Positions 1 to 9,390 are shown, counted from the first letter of the stretch. The stretch is DNA of 49,702 bases from Chitinophaga pinensis (GCA_945872085.1 CAMBYG010000005.1:1-49702), one strand, 5' to 3'. The notes: a model not told the origin generated them from the sequence alone. Numbers and translations are program-made.

Positions 1-5
1 GAATA

Positions 6-1811
6 CTATTTTTGAATAATTAATTTTTCAATTTGTTGCGTAGTACCTGCAGTTATTTTTAAATAATAAACACCTGTAGGTATTGCAGAAAGTGACAAGT
101 TGAAATCTGAAGAACTACTGTTCACTTCTGTAAGTAAAACGCTACCCTTCATATCAACTAATTGTATGGTGTTTACATAAATGCCATTTCCTAATGCATG
201 AATGGTAACAAAATCTTTAGTAGGATTTGGATATACACTAAAAGCATGCACTAAATCTGCTTTTGCTATACCTAAACTATTAGGAACAATTTTCTTAGAA
301 TTTTTAGTAAAATCTACTCCACTCACATTCGTACTTGTAGCACTTATAGTAAATACAGGGGAATGGGTTGTAACTTGCGGCATACTCTCTGGATATACAT
401 TATAAGAACCCATTGGTAAATTACTGAAGGAATAATCTCCATTGATATCGGTATAAGTATGTTTTACAATTTGATTATTAGCATTTCGCAACAAAACAAG
501 CACATTTGGCGCACCATTAGCCGTTCCTTTTCCTGCGCCTAAAGTAACATTACCAGCCACAAAACCAGGGCCATTTGCAGAACTTCCTGCTTGCATATAG
601 ATGTGTCTATTATTAGAAAGTCCACCTACATGATTAATGAGCGTAGCATTTGCCCAATAAGTACTACCAAAATGATAAGTAGGAGCCATTTGGGTAAAGC
701 CTGTAGCGCCTGCAGCTACTGCTGCTTTTACACGGTAGGTGCCTGCTGCTTTATTATTAAATTGGTAATTTACTAGACCATAAGCACCTGTTGCAGTAAC
801 AGAATCTATAGCATTAATAATATTTGTTGTGGTATCAAAAGTAATCAACCATACTTTGAAAGAACTCGAATTAATATTCAATGTGCTGTCCCAATAAATA
901 TTACCAGAAATATTATTTACTGAAGTACCCGTAACCGTAACGGTTTGATAAGCGGTATCTCTACAATAAACGGTATTGGCATTCGCAGAATCTACATAAC
1001 GATTAATTAAACGTACGGAATAGGTGCCAGCAAGAGGATACGTATGGGATACACTTGTATAGGTGTTATTAGCGACACCACCATCTCCAAATGTCCAATC
1101 GGACACTCTAGAAATTACTGGATTGGTATTATTAACTACTGTAGACGTGTTATTAAACGTTACATTCAAGTTATTTTGTGTTTTTGTAAAACTTGCTACC
1201 ATAGCAGCACAATTGAATGTAGTGTTTTGATAATTTACGCTTGTTGTTGTAGTACACGTTGCTCCATTAAGTGTAGTAGTTAATGTAACTGTATAGATAC
1301 CTGGATTAGCATAGGTATGATTAGTAGTCGCAACATTACCCGCACTTGTGCCATCACCAAAACTCCAAGCATAGGTCATGCTAGCTGCTTGGTTACTGGA
1401 TGAAAACGCATACGATCCATTACCATTATTAGTGCTTGCGATTGTAGTATTGCATGGTGCAGCAACTAATGTAACAGAAGCATTATACGTGCTCGTGCAT
1501 AATAAGGTATTATTAAGTGAATCGTATACATGCATAGTAAGAGCCAATGCATAGGTGCCCGCACTTGTATAGTTATGCGTGGTTGTGCCCGTAGCATTAA
1601 TCCAAGAAGTACCATTACCCCAATTCATAGAATATGTTGTATAAGCATATACTGGTGCGCCGGTAACCGAACTGGTATTAACTACGCTTAATTGATAAGG
1701 ATTTTGGCTTGTAGGTGTTTGCGACCAAGTAAAAGATGGATTACATACTACTTGTGCAAAACTATTTATGCCTATTAATAAGGCAAAAACAAAAAGTAAT
1801 TGTTTTTTCAT
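6..1811 (-). CDS. PKD-repeat secreted protein with T9SS C-terminal sorting domain
   Basis: A 601-residue secreted or cell-surface protein. Residues 1-19 form a signal peptide ending in SFAQ. Three PKD-like Ig folds follow (about 25-115, 120-195 and 205-295), recognisable by FGDG-type turns and HTY...GTY strands. A carboxypeptidase-regulatory/SdrB-like beta domain lies at about 415-480 (DINGDYSFSNLPMGSY). The last 80 residues match the type IX sorting tail (VYPNPTKDFVTI ... GVYYLKI ... EKLIIQK), so the protein should cross the outer membrane by T9SS and be anchored or released. No catalytic domain is visible; an adhesin or structural role is inference. The protein is rich in Asn, Thr and Ser, as surface PKD proteins of Bacteroidota are. 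The gene stands alone on its strand behind the acs terminator. Confidence 0.88.
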   Translation of the reverse strand: MKKQLLFVFALLIGINSFAQVVCNPSFTWSQTPTSQNPYQLSVVNTSSVTGAPVYAYTTYSMNWGNGTSWINATGTTTHNYTSAGTYALALTMHVYDSLNNTLLCTSTYNASVTLVAAPCNTTIASTNNGNGSYAFSSSNQAASMTYAWSFGDGTSAGNVATTNHTYANPGIYTVTLTTTLNGATCTTTTSVNYQNTTFNCAAMVASFTKTQNNLNVTFNNTSTVVNNTNPVISRVSDWTFGDGGVANNTYTSVSHTYPLAGTYSVRLINRYVDSANANTVYCRDTAYQTVTVTGTSVNNISGNIYWDSTLNINSSSFKVWLITFDTTTNIINAIDSVTATGAYGLVNYQFNNKAAGTYRVKAAVAAGATGFTQMAPTYHFGSTYWANATLINHVGGLSNNRHIYMQAGSSANGPGFVAGNVTLGAGKGTANGAPNVLVLLRNANNQIVKHTYTDINGDYSFSNLPMGSYNVYPESMPQVTTHSPVFTISATSTNVSGVDFTKNSKKIVPNSLGIAKADLVHAFSVYPNPTKDFVTIHALGNGIYVNTIQLVDMKGSVLLTEVNSSSSDFNLSLSAIPTGVYYLKITAGTTQQIEKLIIQK

Positions 1812-1860
1812 AAAGGTTTTGAATTTAAGATGTCTTATTGGTAGACCTAAAATTAAGAAA

Positions 1861-1879
1861 AAAGGTTTGCAAAACCCTT
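1861..1879 (-). terminator. Probable terminator of acs
   Basis: Read on the minus strand, an 8-bp stem (AAGGGTTT/AAACCTTT, one G-T pair) with a TGC loop is followed by TTTCTTAATTTT. It lies between the end of acs and the next minus-strand gene. Confidence 0.5.
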
Positions 1880-1946
1880 ATTATTATATACCCTACAACA
1901 ATTACACTTGATATCAATATTTTACATGCGTCATATATTGACAATA

Positions 1947-3860
1947 TTAGAGCTTACCGGCAACTATATGGTCAATAACACTAGGGTCTAATAAAGTAGA
2001 TGTATCGCCTAATTGATCTAAAGCACCTTCTGCAATTTTCCTCAAAATCCTACGCATGATTTTTCCACTGCGCGTTTTAGGCAAGCCCTGTACAAACTGA
2101 ATTTTATCGGGTTTGGCAATAGCACCAATAACACGCGCTACCGTTTGTGCAATATCTAATTGCGTTAGTTGAGCATCGCCATGAAGGGAGTCGATAATTA
2201 CAAATGCATAAATGCCTTGCCCTTTTATATCATGCGGATAGCCCACCACAGCAGATTCTACCACGCCGGTATGACTATTAATTGCATTTTCAACTTCGGC
2301 GGTACCAATGCGGTGACCACTTACATTGAGTACATCATCTACCCTACCCGTAATTCTATAATTGCCTTGTTCATCTCTATAACAGCCATCGCCCGTGAAA
2401 TATAAATTATCGTAAGTAGCAAAATAATTCATTCTACAACGTTCATGATCGCCATAGGTAGTGCGGAGCATGCCCGGCCAAGGAAACCGAATACATAAAT
2501 TGCCACTGATAGCATTGCCCTCGAGTATCGTTCCTTTTTCATCGACCAATACAGGCTGAATACCCGGCAATGGAAGTGTTGCATAAGCTGGCTTAGCAGG
2601 TGTAATACCCGCCATATTAGAAATTAAAATACCACCCGTTTCGGTTTGCCACCACGTATCTACAATTGGACATTGCTTTTTACCAATATGTTCGTCGTAC
2701 CAATGCCACGCTTCTTCATTTATGGGCTCCCCTACGGTACCTAAAACTTTAAGCGAGCGCAACTCTTTTCCTTCTAATGGGGCTAATCCAAAGCCCATTA
2801 AACTTCTTATGGCTGTAGGAGCCGTATATAAATTAGCGACTTGATGTTTGTCTACAATATCCCAAAATCGTCCGGCATTGGGCCATGTAGGAATTCCTTC
2901 AAATAATAAGGTAGTAGCGCCGGCACATAAAGGTCCATAAATAATATAGCTATGCCCGGTAATCCATCCTATGTCAGCAGTACAAAAATGCACATCGCCT
3001 TTGTTATATTGAAATACATTTACAAAGGTATAGGTGGCATACACCATATAACCACCAACCGTATGCACCACCCCTTTAGGCTTACCTGTAGAACCCGAAG
3101 TATATAAAATAAATAAAGGATCTTCGGCATCCATAGCTACGGCTGGAAAAAATGTTTGTTGTGCGGCTATAACTTTTTGCACTTCATCTTCCCACCACAC
3201 ATCTCTATGTTTTTTCATGCTGATGGGCGTTTGCGTATGCATATATACAATAACACGTTGCACAAAAGGACATTGCACGAGGGCATCATCTATTACATTT
3301 TTTAAATCGATTTGCTTATTACCGCGATGCGCGCCATCGCAAGTAATGATAAATGCTGCTTGCGCATCTTGTAAGCGATCGGCAATACTTTGTGCGCTAA
3401 AGCCTCCAAAGATTACCGAATGAATAGCGCCAATGCGTGCACAAGCAAGGGTTGCAATGGCTAATTCTGGAATCATCCCCATATACAAACACACACGATC
3501 ACCTTTTTTAACCCCATTGTTATGAAGCACCCAAGCAAACTGATTGACGCTATCAAACAATTCTTGATAGGTATATTGTTGTGCAGGTGTAGCAACATCA
3601 TTCGGTTCAAAAATCATAGCTACCGAATTGGCATCTTTCGCTAAATGACGATCTAAACAATTTTCGGTAATATTTAATTGCCCACCTTTAAACCAGCTTA
3701 TACGAGGTTCTTTGAAATTCCACTCCAATACTTGATCCCATTTTTTTTGCCATTGAAAGGTTTGGGCTATAGCTTCCCAAAATTGCTCGGGATGGGCAAC
3801 GCTTTGCTGATAGGTTTGATGATAAGCCGCTTCACTTTTTATTTGGAATGAATAAGACAT
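1947..3860 (-). CDS. acs: Acetyl-CoA synthetase
   Basis: AMP-forming acetate:CoA ligase (EC 6.2.1.1), cytoplasmic, which activates acetate to acetyl-CoA through acetyl-AMP. The 637 residues match the usual family length of about 630-650. Visible motifs are the P-loop TSGSTGKPKG at 254-263, the acetate-pocket motif DTWWQTETGG, the hinge/adenylate motif YFTGDG...RITGRVDD, and the C-terminal catalytic lysine K600 in PKTRSGKIMRR, the residue controlled by acetylation in this family. The Trp-rich pocket argues for acetate rather than longer acids. The gene is transcribed alone: the phosphate-transporter terminator precedes it and its own hairpin follows. Repeated TTGAAT motifs lie just upstream of the start. 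Confidence 0.96.
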   Translation of the reverse strand: MSYSFQIKSEAAYHQTYQQSVAHPEQFWEAIAQTFQWQKKWDQVLEWNFKEPRISWFKGGQLNITENCLDRHLAKDANSVAMIFEPNDVATPAQQYTYQELFDSVNQFAWVLHNNGVKKGDRVCLYMGMIPELAIATLACARIGAIHSVIFGGFSAQSIADRLQDAQAAFIITCDGAHRGNKQIDLKNVIDDALVQCPFVQRVIVYMHTQTPISMKKHRDVWWEDEVQKVIAAQQTFFPAVAMDAEDPLFILYTSGSTGKPKGVVHTVGGYMVYATYTFVNVFQYNKGDVHFCTADIGWITGHSYIIYGPLCAGATTLLFEGIPTWPNAGRFWDIVDKHQVANLYTAPTAIRSLMGFGLAPLEGKELRSLKVLGTVGEPINEEAWHWYDEHIGKKQCPIVDTWWQTETGGILISNMAGITPAKPAYATLPLPGIQPVLVDEKGTILEGNAISGNLCIRFPWPGMLRTTYGDHERCRMNYFATYDNLYFTGDGCYRDEQGNYRITGRVDDVLNVSGHRIGTAEVENAINSHTGVVESAVVGYPHDIKGQGIYAFVIIDSLHGDAQLTQLDIAQTVARVIGAIAKPDKIQFVQGLPKTRSGKIMRRILRKIAEGALDQLGDTSTLLDPSVIDHIVAGKL

Positions 3861-3862
3861 GA

Positions 3863-3891
3863 AAATTGAATTTAGAATAACTATTCAATTT
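3863..3891 (-). repeat. Inverted repeat in the acs leader
   Basis: A perfect 9-bp inverted repeat, AAATTGAAT (3863-3871) and ATTCAATTT (3883-3891), with an 11-nt spacer. It begins two bases upstream of the acs ATG. Two further ATTCAA copies follow at 3917 and 3925. It could be an operator or a 5' leader hairpin, but AT-rich composition makes chance a real alternative. Confidence 0.4.
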
Positions 3892-3952
3892 AACTATAAT
3901 TTTTAAACTAGCAATTATTCAATTATTCAACTTATATTATCAACTCAAAATA

Positions 3953-3978
3953 AAAGCCCCATCGTTTGATGGGGCTTT
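3953..3978 (-). terminator. Rho-independent terminator of the PiT/DUF47 operon
   Basis: An 11-bp perfect stem (AAAGCCCCATC/GATGGGGCTTT) with a 4-nt loop, followed on the minus strand by TATTTTG. It lies 17 bp past the stop of the phosphate transporter gene and before acs. Confidence 0.88.
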
Positions 3979-3995
3979 ATTATTTATGTATAATG

Positions 3996-5672
3996 CTATT
4001 TCACAAATAAACTAACTATCCAGTAAACCAATCCTGCTACTGCAGCACTTACGGGAATAGTGAGTATCCAAGCCCAAATCAAATTAAAGGTTACCCCCCA
4101 TCTTACTGCCGACAATCTTCTTGATGCTCCCACACCCATAATAGCACCGGTAATAGTATGTGTTGTAGAAACTGGAATACCCATTTGCTCGGTCATGAAT
4201 AAAGTAAACGAACCCGCCGTTTCTGCAGTCACACCTTCTAACGGACTAACCTTAGTAATTTTAGAACCCATTGTTTTCACAATTTTCCATCCACCACTTA
4301 AGGTTCCTAAACCAATAGCGGTATAACAAGCCAAAGGCACCCAAGGTAATTCTTTTAAAGCAGCTCCAACATCGCCATACTTTTGGCTATTATAAGCTAC
4401 AAATGCAGCACCGATAATACCCATTACTTTTTGCGCATCATTACCACCATGTCCCAAACTGAAGGCTGCAGAAGATAATAATTGTAAACGCTTAAAGATA
4501 TTTGCTTTTCTAAAGGCATTAGGCTCTCTTAAGACATCAATATAGATATACGTAAGTATGAAAATAATTACCAACCCAATTATGCAATTAACTATAAATG
4601 AATTGTCTGCTTTCTTAAGCGCATTCACCACTTCGGTTTTAGCATTAATTTCAGCAATGGCTTTTCCAATTTTATCTTGTTGCTTTTCAGACAATACAAA
4701 TGTTGATGAAAGGGTATCTAGCAATACCGAATTATCAACCGTACCATAAAGCGCATAGAGTTTTTTACCCTCCTCTAATTTTTTAGTGATACTATCGGCA
4801 ATTACTTTTACGCTAGCATCGGTTTTACCCAATTTTGTTAAGCTATCCATTTTAAAGGCTTTCTTCAAAGCATCTTTTACACGGGTAGTTTCAATTGGTT
4901 TTAATAAACCATTGTGCTGCATACTATCCGCAACGAAATCAACTCCAATTTTATCGTACTTCGCAACAAAGACCATGGCTTCGCTGGTATGTTTTTTAGC
5001 ATTTTCTAATTTCGTTTTCACTTCATCGTTGCTCGGATCTTTAGCTGCTTCCTTCTCATACTTATCCACCTTGTACAACTTTGATATATTCTCTTGCATT
5101 TTATTTTGCTCGAAAACATTAAACAAGTACACCGTGAAAATTGTAGCCAAGATGATGATACCGATTCTAGCCCATACATTGCGCATGATTGTAACCAAGG
5201 TCATGAACATCGATATTGCCATACCAATAACGGGTGCAAGGAAAATAAATAAAATTGTTTTACCAATTTTTTGCATCTCTACAATACTACTAAAAGCCAC
5301 AAAGCCTTTAGTCATAAAAGCATGGGTAATAGCGGCACCTGCAAACCCACCAATGAGGGTATGCGATGAAGAGGAAGGAATACCAAACCACCAGGTTAAT
5401 AAATTCCAGAAGATAGCTGCTATTAATCCTGAAAAAATAACAGGCAAGGTAATAAACTCAGGATATACCGTTTTACCAATAGTATTGGCAACCGCATGAT
5501 CTTGAAACACAAAATAGGCAACAAAATTGAAAGCGGCAGCCCAAATTACGGCTTGCAAAGGCGAAAGCACTTTGGTAGAGACAATCGTTGCAATAGAATT
5601 GGCTGCATCATGAAAACCATTGATATAATCAAATATCAAGGCCAATGCAATAATGACAATTAAAAAGGTCAT
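3996..5672 (-). CDS. PiT-family inorganic phosphate transporter with a large soluble insert
   Basis: Integral membrane permease of the PiT (Pho4) family, expected to import phosphate with a coupling cation. Both inverted-repeat signatures are present: GFHDAAN at 19-25 with GIPSSSSHT, and GHGGNDAQK at 407-415 with GIPVSTTHT. The protein has 558 residues. Between two hydrophobic helices (about 168-188 and 358-378) lies a charged, Lys-rich region of about 170 residues (189-357) that has no place in the basic PiT fold. The start ATG is 12 bp after the DUF47 gene, so the two form one operon. Pairing PiT with a DUF47/PhoU-like protein is common and suggests the partner regulates transport. Confidence 0.94.
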   Translation of the reverse strand: MTFLIVIIALALIFDYINGFHDAANSIATIVSTKVLSPLQAVIWAAAFNFVAYFVFQDHAVANTIGKTVYPEFITLPVIFSGLIAAIFWNLLTWWFGIPSSSSHTLIGGFAGAAITHAFMTKGFVAFSSIVEMQKIGKTILFIFLAPVIGMAISMFMTLVTIMRNVWARIGIIILATIFTVYLFNVFEQNKMQENISKLYKVDKYEKEAAKDPSNDEVKTKLENAKKHTSEAMVFVAKYDKIGVDFVADSMQHNGLLKPIETTRVKDALKKAFKMDSLTKLGKTDASVKVIADSITKKLEEGKKLYALYGTVDNSVLLDTLSSTFVLSEKQQDKIGKAIAEINAKTEVVNALKKADNSFIVNCIIGLVIIFILTYIYIDVLREPNAFRKANIFKRLQLLSSAAFSLGHGGNDAQKVMGIIGAAFVAYNSQKYGDVGAALKELPWVPLACYTAIGLGTLSGGWKIVKTMGSKITKVSPLEGVTAETAGSFTLFMTEQMGIPVSTTHTITGAIMGVGASRRLSAVRWGVTFNLIWAWILTIPVSAAVAGLVYWIVSLFVK

Positions 5673-5684
5673 GTTAATTAGTTT

Positions 5685-6332
5685 TTATGCGTATTTAATG
5701 ATGATTGACTCAATAACATTAGCAGCATCTTCACACTTATCGGTAACGATTTCTAACATTTGATACAAATCTTTTTTCTTAATAACTTCAATAGGGTCTG
5801 TTTCTGTACTAAATAATGCTACCATGGAGCTATCTAATAAATCATCCGCTTCGTTTTCGAAACTATTGATACGAACACATGCCTCGGTTATAGCGCGCAT
5901 ATTTTTCATACCTCTTAATTCTTTTACCCCTTTGTGCAATTCACTAATGGAATTATGAATAACAGAAGAAAAGCTTTTGGTTGAAGCGTCAATGTCCACC
6001 ATATTATAGTTAACGATACGTTTAGCAGCACCCCAAATATAATCTGCCACATCATCTAAAGAAGTAGCTAAATAGTGAATATCTTCTCTATCGAACGGCG
6101 TAATGAAATTTCTACCCAATTCAATAAAAATTTGATGGGTTACCTCATCATTTTTATGTTCTAAATCTTCAAGGCTTTTTAAAAGTGATACACGTTTTTG
6201 ATAATCTGTTTCATGCATCGCTTCATGAAAGGTAGCTCCCATTTGAGCTAATGTAGAGGTTACTTGCTCAAATAAAGAGTAAAATATTTTGTCTTTTGGT
6301 TGAAAGAAATTTAAAAGAGATTTTAACGACAT
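5685..6332 (-). CDS. DUF47 (PhoU-like) protein, probable regulator of the PiT transporter
   Basis: A 215-residue all-helical cytoplasmic protein of the DUF47/PhoU-related family (TIGR00153-like). The sequence shows the typical beginning with a phosphate-transport helix bundle, the segment FITPFDREDI at about 76, and acidic metal-binding stretches (ENEADDLLDSSM). No membrane helix or catalytic motif is seen. It is the first gene of a two-gene operon, with 12 bp to the PiT permease. That arrangement, known from many bacteria, supports a role in gating or regulating phosphate uptake. A 7-of-8 match to the TAnnTTTG box (TATCTTTA, 6382-6389) lies about 50 bp upstream of the start. Confidence 0.9.
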   Translation of the reverse strand: MSLKSLLNFFQPKDKIFYSLFEQVTSTLAQMGATFHEAMHETDYQKRVSLLKSLEDLEHKNDEVTHQIFIELGRNFITPFDREDIHYLATSLDDVADYIWGAAKRIVNYNMVDIDASTKSFSSVIHNSISELHKGVKELRGMKNMRAITEACVRINSFENEADDLLDSSMVALFSTETDPIEVIKKKDLYQMLEIVTDKCEDAANVIESIIIKYA

Positions 6333-6597
6333 AAAATAGATTTAATTGTTTACCGGTATTTGATATAATACTTAATAAGTGTAAAGATATTACCTTTAGC
6401 GGCTTATCCATAATTTTAGATGAATATTCTCACTTCTTAACAATTGCATAATACAGAAAAAACATTGGTGCTAATACCCAAACAAACATTGATGTGCATG
6501 TCGTTTAATAGAAGGATAGGATCTATGTAATTATAACGCTGTTTTGTAGTAATCTTTGATTATAATCGGTATTTTTACAGCATTAATTCTGCTGCTT

Positions 6598-8793
6598 TTG
6601 CAAGACAAGATATTACTACTTACGCCACCATTTACCCAATTAAATACACCCTATCCCGCAACGGCGTATTTGAAAGGCTTTCTAAACACTAAAAACATAG
6701 CCTCCTATCAGGCCGATTTAGGTATAGAAGTGATGTTGGCTATTTTTTCTAAAAAAGGCCTATCTGCCGTATTTGAAAAAGCTCAAGCCTTTGAAGCACC
6801 TGATGAAAACATGCAGCGGATCCTTAAACTCCAGGACCTTTATATTCATTCTATCGATGCCGTCATTTGCTTTTTACAAGGCAAAAACCCAACCCTCGCG
6901 CATCGCATTGCACAACGCAATTTTTTACCTGAAGCTCAACGCTTTGCTCAGTTAGAGGATTTAAATTGGGCATTTGGCGCCATGGGCATTCAAGATAAAG
7001 CCAAATATATTGCAACCATGTATTTGGAGGATCTTGCCGACTTAATAAAAGAAACAGTAGATCCATATTTCGGATTCAGTCGATACGCCGAAAAGATTGG
7101 CCGCTCTGCTCAAGAGATGGATACTTTGTATGCAGCCTTGCAGGGTCCGCTCAGTTTTGTAGATGAATACCTAATAACGCTATTAAAAGAAAAAATCACT
7201 GCCCAACAACCCAGTTTAGTAGCCATAAGTGTGCCCTTCCCAGGAAATTTATATGCCGCTTTGCGTTGCGGACAATTTATAAAAAATACATTTCCCGATA
7301 TTAAAATTGCTTTAGGTGGCGGCTATGCCAATACCGAATTGAGAAGCCTCAGCGACAAACGCATATTAGAATTTGTAGATTTCATTTGCTTAGATGACGG
7401 AGAAGCTCCTTTGGAACAACTGTTGTCTTTTATTCAACAAAAAACAGCTGCCTCATCCCTCAAGCGCACCTTTCATTTACAACAAGAACAACTAGTTTAT
7501 ACCAACACAAGTACTTGTGGCGATTATAAACAAGCATCAATAGGCACACCAGACTATAGCGATTTACTGCTTAATGATTATATCTCCGTTATTGAGCTTA
7601 TCAATCCTATGCATAGTTTATGGAGCGATGGCCGATGGAATAAACTTACCATGGCACATGGATGTTATTGGGGAAAATGTACCTTTTGCGATATTAGCTT
7701 ACCCTATATTAGTCAGTACGAGCCCATAAGCGCCAGCTTATTGTGCGATAGAATGGAAATTTTAATAGCACAAACAGGCAATAATGGTTTTCATTTTGTA
7801 GACGAAGCAGCACCGCCTTCTTTAATGCAAGCACTCGCTATTGAAATTATCAAAAGAAAACTTGTTGTTTCTTGGTGGACCAATATTCGTTTCGAGAAAA
7901 AATTTACTAGAGATTTATGTTTGCTCTTAAAGCAATCGGGATGTATTGGTGTTTCGGGCGGATTGGAAGTAGCCTCTGATCGACTCTTAACGCTGATACA
8001 AAAAGGCATTACGGTGGCGCAAGTAGCCAAAGTAAATCAGCATTTTTGCGATGCTGGCATCATGGTGCATGCCTACTTAATGTATGGATTCCCTACGCAA
8101 ACGGCACAAGAAACTATAGATTCTTTAGAGATGGTGCGACAATTATTTGAAGCGGAGATTTTACATTCTGCCTTTTGGCATCAATTTACTATGACGGTAC
8201 ATAGCCCTGTAGGCACTAACCCAGAAGCGTTTCAAGTACAAATTGCGGAACCATCTAAAGGCAGTTTTGCTAATAATGATTTACTGCATATCGATGAAAC
8301 GGGCACCGATCATGAAGCATTTAGCTTTGGTCTTAAAAAGTCATTGTTCAATTACATGCATAAAACCTGCTTTGATTTCCCGCTACAAAAATGGTTCGAT
8401 TTTAAAGTGCCAAAAACAAGTGTGCCCGATAATTATATTCGCAAAGCATTAGAAGACACCGAGCTCTTCACGCCCAATCCGCATGCTAAAGTGATCTACT
8501 TTGGAAATGCGCCTATAAAAAGTATTCAAACGAAATCTAAAAAAGGTGCCACTTGGGAAGTAGCCAATTTAAAATTTGAAACGCCTCAAGCAAGCATCGA
8601 TATAAAAACACCACCCGAGCAAGCAGCTTGGCTAGAATATATATTGCAAGCCATTCATTATACCCAAACAACTATTTGGACCTTAAAAGCAATTAAAGAA
8701 AATTACGAACAAAATGGATTGGAAGATTTTGAATTGTTTTGGGATAACAAACCTATTAGCTCACTCTACAAAGTAGGTTTATACCATTTATAA
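6598..8793 (+). CDS. B12-binding radical SAM protein
   Basis: A cobalamin-binding radical SAM enzyme of about 731 residues. I choose the TTG at 6598, giving MQDKILLLTPPFTQ, which is how this family usually begins. The longer frame from TTG 6556 would prefix an odd hydrophobic stretch. The N-terminal half is a B12-binding Rossmann-like domain (ALGGGYANTEL; FICLDDGEAPLEQLL). The core has the cluster motif C356-x4-C361-x2-C364 (GCYWGKCTFCD), a spacing also used by other B12 radical SAM families, followed by TIM-barrel elements such as GVSGGLEVASDRLL. The substrate is not recognisable; methyl transfer or RiPP modification would be guesses. The stop is directly followed, in the same frame, by the start of the pseudouridine synthase. 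Confidence 0.88.
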   Translation: MQDKILLLTPPFTQLNTPYPATAYLKGFLNTKNIASYQADLGIEVMLAIFSKKGLSAVFEKAQAFEAPDENMQRILKLQDLYIHSIDAVICFLQGKNPTLAHRIAQRNFLPEAQRFAQLEDLNWAFGAMGIQDKAKYIATMYLEDLADLIKETVDPYFGFSRYAEKIGRSAQEMDTLYAALQGPLSFVDEYLITLLKEKITAQQPSLVAISVPFPGNLYAALRCGQFIKNTFPDIKIALGGGYANTELRSLSDKRILEFVDFICLDDGEAPLEQLLSFIQQKTAASSLKRTFHLQQEQLVYTNTSTCGDYKQASIGTPDYSDLLLNDYISVIELINPMHSLWSDGRWNKLTMAHGCYWGKCTFCDISLPYISQYEPISASLLCDRMEILIAQTGNNGFHFVDEAAPPSLMQALAIEIIKRKLVVSWWTNIRFEKKFTRDLCLLLKQSGCIGVSGGLEVASDRLLTLIQKGITVAQVAKVNQHFCDAGIMVHAYLMYGFPTQTAQETIDSLEMVRQLFEAEILHSAFWHQFTMTVHSPVGTNPEAFQVQIAEPSKGSFANNDLLHIDETGTDHEAFSFGLKKSLFNYMHKTCFDFPLQKWFDFKVPKTSVPDNYIRKALEDTELFTPNPHAKVIYFGNAPIKSIQTKSKKGATWEVANLKFETPQASIDIKTPPEQAAWLEYILQAIHYTQTTIWTLKAIKENYEQNGLEDFELFWDNKPISSLYKVGLYHL

Positions 8794-9390
8794 TTGGAAC
8801 CCCTTCGCTATTTTACAATCAATAAACCGAGAGGCATGCTGTCGCAATTTAAAAGCGATGGAGATGCTATATTGTTAGGCGATTTATCTTATGCCTTCCC
8901 CGAGGGCACCAATGCGGTTGGTCGATTAGATAAAGACTCGGAAGGCTTATTGCTGCTCACCAATAATAAAAAAATAGTACGCTTACTTTTTCAAAGCAAA
9001 ACTCCTCATTACCGCGTATATGCTGTGCTGGTTGCAGGCATTGTAACCGATGAAACGATTGAGGAATGGCGCGCAGGTGTTCCCATTCGGGTTGGCGAAA
9101 GTACGCATTTCACCACTACTGCATGCAAAGTAGAACGTATACATGACCCCGAAAATACCATTTATGATTATAAAATTACTAATACCCGCATACCCGAAAC
9201 TTGGTTGGAGTTTACTTTACAAGAAGGGCGTTTTCATCAAGTGCGAAAAATGGTTTTTAGTAAAGGACATAGATGTAAACGATTAATAAGAACAGCTATT
9301 GAGCAAATTGAATTAAACCCTTTATTACCAGGTGATGTGAAAGAACTCAACGAAGTCGATTTTTTTAATCGATTAAATCTTTCCCTTTAA
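8794..9390 (+). CDS. RsuA/RluE-type rRNA pseudouridine synthase
   Basis: A 198-residue pseudouridine synthase acting on rRNA. It carries the catalytic motif GRLDKDSEGLLLLT with Asp46, the N-terminal YFTINKPRGM strand and the late HQVRKM motif. It lacks an N-terminal S4 domain, which fits the RluE group (23S rRNA) better than RsuA. The start must be TTG 8794: it immediately follows the TAA of the radical SAM gene in the same frame, and the next ATG falls beyond the conserved first strand. Translation probably restarts from the upstream stop. It converges on the helicase gene with a 5-bp gap and no visible terminator. Confidence 0.9.
   Translation: MEPLRYFTINKPRGMLSQFKSDGDAILLGDLSYAFPEGTNAVGRLDKDSEGLLLLTNNKKIVRLLFQSKTPHYRVYAVLVAGIVTDETIEEWRAGVPIRVGESTHFTTTACKVERIHDPENTIYDYKITNTRIPETWLEFTLQEGRFHQVRKMVFSKGHRCKRLIRTAIEQIELNPLLPGDVKELNEVDFFNRLNLSL

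Noticed and set aside
4786-5499. A 237-codon open frame antisense to the phosphate transporter gene
   Set aside because: It lies wholly within a well-supported membrane protein gene, has no promoter or conserved motif and mirrors its hydrophobic codons.
6333-6597. The longest non-coding gap, checked for small RNA, tRNA or a missed gene
   Set aside because: It is AT-rich, with only imperfect short repeats and weak promoter-like boxes; no cloverleaf, strong hairpin or open frame of note.
7663-7689. The longer cysteine spacing in the radical SAM enzyme, considered as a broken cluster site
   Set aside because: All three cysteines are present in a spacing used by other B12-dependent families, and the surrounding residues fit the fold.
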